A stretch of 8,417 nucleotides of DNA, taken from positions 1 through 8,417 of the forward strand of contig JAAWDB010000039.1 in assembly GCA_022793555.1 (NCBI GenBank), given 5' to 3'. The position numbers were made by a program, and so were the translations under genes. The notes beneath the pieces were generated by a model. The model searched no databases and had not been told where the DNA came from. It saw only the letters and a list, made by a program, of their open reading frames with translations. Positions within the stretch are counted from its first letter, which is position 1; the number at the start of each line of letters is the position of its first letter. Below are positions 7,583 to 8,417 of this stretch, piece after piece. This DNA is from Bacilli bacterium (GTDB lineage: Bacteria; Bacillota_I; Bacilli_A; RF39; UBA660).

Positions 7583-8417
7583 ACTGTTTTATTATATTTG
7601 TCACATTTACTTGGTATTTATCAAACCGTTTTGTTACTCGTCCTTCTATCATGACTAAATCATTTTTATTTAAGTGATTTAATAAGGGAAAAATATTATG
7701 GAAAACAACAAAGTCACTATATCCTGTTTCATCACTTGCATGAACAAAAGCCATAGGTTCTTTTTTTTTGGTCTCTAGTTTTTTTATATTTTCAATGATG
7801 ACCACACATTTGATGTATTTATCAAAAAAGGCTGGGATCTGTTCTACTTTGGTAATACTTGGGTCATTAAATTTGCTAGCAGGATGATTACTTAAATAAA
7901 AACCAAAAATCTCCAATTCACGAGTTCGATCATCACTTTCTGTTTCTTCCACTTTCTTAAGGGTTGGTTTCATTACTAAGAACTCTTTCATATCCCTTAA
8001 AAGTGTTGTGTCAATATCACTTACTAGTGTAGCATAATTTATCGCAGAATCAATGTTTTCTTTTAAGGTTTTATAAGATTTTTCAAAATGATAAAAAGCG
8101 CCCGCATCAATTAAACTTTCTAATGTTTTTTTATTGACGTTTGTTCCATATGTTCTTGCTACAAAATCAAAAAAGTCAAGATATGGACCATTTTTTTCCC
8201 GTTCTTTAATAATTGTGTCTTCCGTTTCACTTCCTAAATTTTTAATGACGGAAAAGGGTAAAATCAAGTTATTTTCTTTGATTTTATATTCTTTTTCACT
8301 TTCATTAATATCTGGGGCGAGGATCAAATAATTTCTTTTTTTTGCTTCTAATAAATATTCTTTCGTTTTATCCACTACATTAATACTCATATTTAATAAA
8401 TTAGCAATATAATAAAT
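7581..8417 (-). CDS. dnaE: DnaE-type DNA polymerase III alpha subunit, C-terminal part, truncated by window edge
   Basis: In Gram-positive bacteria DnaE extends RNA primers before handing over to PolC. Only the last 278 residues are here; the gene begins beyond the right edge. The reading frame stays open through ATG 8390 to the end of the window, adding IYYIANLLN, which matches the conserved segment before KTKEYLLEAKKR in DnaE proteins; that ATG also lacks a ribosome-binding site, so it is internal. Visible parts: a Lys/Arg-rich helix and APDIN segment; a helix-hairpin-helix region (LPFSVIKNLG, then FFDFVARTYG and LESLIDAGAF); GFYLSNHP, typical of the junction before the OB fold; and a C-terminal OB fold (KKKEPMAFVHASDETG, then LVMIEGRVTKRFDKYQV). 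The PHP, palm and fingers domains are outside. I see no QxxLF-type clamp motif in this portion. polC follows after 12 bases, so the two probably form an operon. Confidence 0.93.
   Translation of the reverse strand: MYYIANLLNMSINVVDKTKEYLLEAKKRNYLILAPDINESEKEYKIKENNLILPFSVIKNLGSETEDTIIKEREKNGPYLDFFDFVARTYGTNVNKKTLESLIDAGAFYHFEKSYKTLKENIDSAINYATLVSDIDTTLLRDMKEFLVMKPTLKKVEETESDDRTRELEIFGFYLSNHPASKFNDPSITKVEQIPAFFDKYIKCVVIIENIKKLETKKKEPMAFVHASDETGYSDFVVFHNIFPLLNHLNKNDLVMIEGRVTKRFDKYQVNVTNIIKQ

Noticed and set aside
8134..8331. Plus-strand open frame of 65 codons inside dnaE
   Set aside because: Antisense to a conserved DnaE helix-hairpin-helix region; no independent support.
1..8417. Mycoplasma-type genetic code (TGA as Trp)
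   Set aside because: The Trp positions I checked use TGG, no in-frame TGA was met in the five genes, and all four visible stop codons are TAA.

Overview
This AT-rich window (about one third G+C by eye) carries five protein-coding genes and almost no spare DNA. A PolC-type replicative polymerase, a separate DnaE polymerase and a Pol I with a degenerate proofreading domain together point to a low-GC Gram-positive lineage: Bacilli, Erysipelotrichia or a mollicute-like relative. Every Trp codon I checked is TGG, I met no in-frame TGA, and all four visible stops are TAA, so nothing suggests the mycoplasma code. I cannot name the genus.

Layout, left to right. (1) Positions 1-1232, minus strand: the N-terminal 410 codons of DNA polymerase I (polA), cut by the left edge. 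(2) 1282-2169, minus: a complete LysR-family regulator, directly upstream of polA. (3) 2170-2257: an 88-bp divergent intergenic region with overlapping back-to-back promoters and a helically phased direct repeat. (4) 2258-3010, plus: a stand-alone HD hydrolase of the RelA/SpoT type, a probable (p)ppGpp hydrolase without a synthetase domain. (5) 3009-3034: a hairpin terminator between two convergent genes. (6) 3039-7568, minus: a complete 1509-residue DNA polymerase III PolC. (7) 7581-8417, minus: the C-terminal 278 codons of a DnaE-type polymerase III alpha subunit, cut by the right edge. The apparent ATG at 8390 is internal to this gene.

Functionally this is a replication neighbourhood. Two replicative polymerase alpha subunits sit in tandem, probably on one transcript with coupled translation. 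Pol I, which removes Okazaki primers and fills gaps, lies a few kilobases downstream on the same strand. Between them is a two-gene divergent island with a LysR regulator and an alarmone hydrolase. Because (p)ppGpp is known to restrain replication in Firmicutes, the placement is suggestive, but no functional link is shown by sequence alone. No RNA genes, mobile elements, CRISPR arrays or gene-free stretches over 300 bases were seen. The window looks like ordinary core chromosome with unusual gene order, and I see no clear sign of an undescribed multi-gene system.
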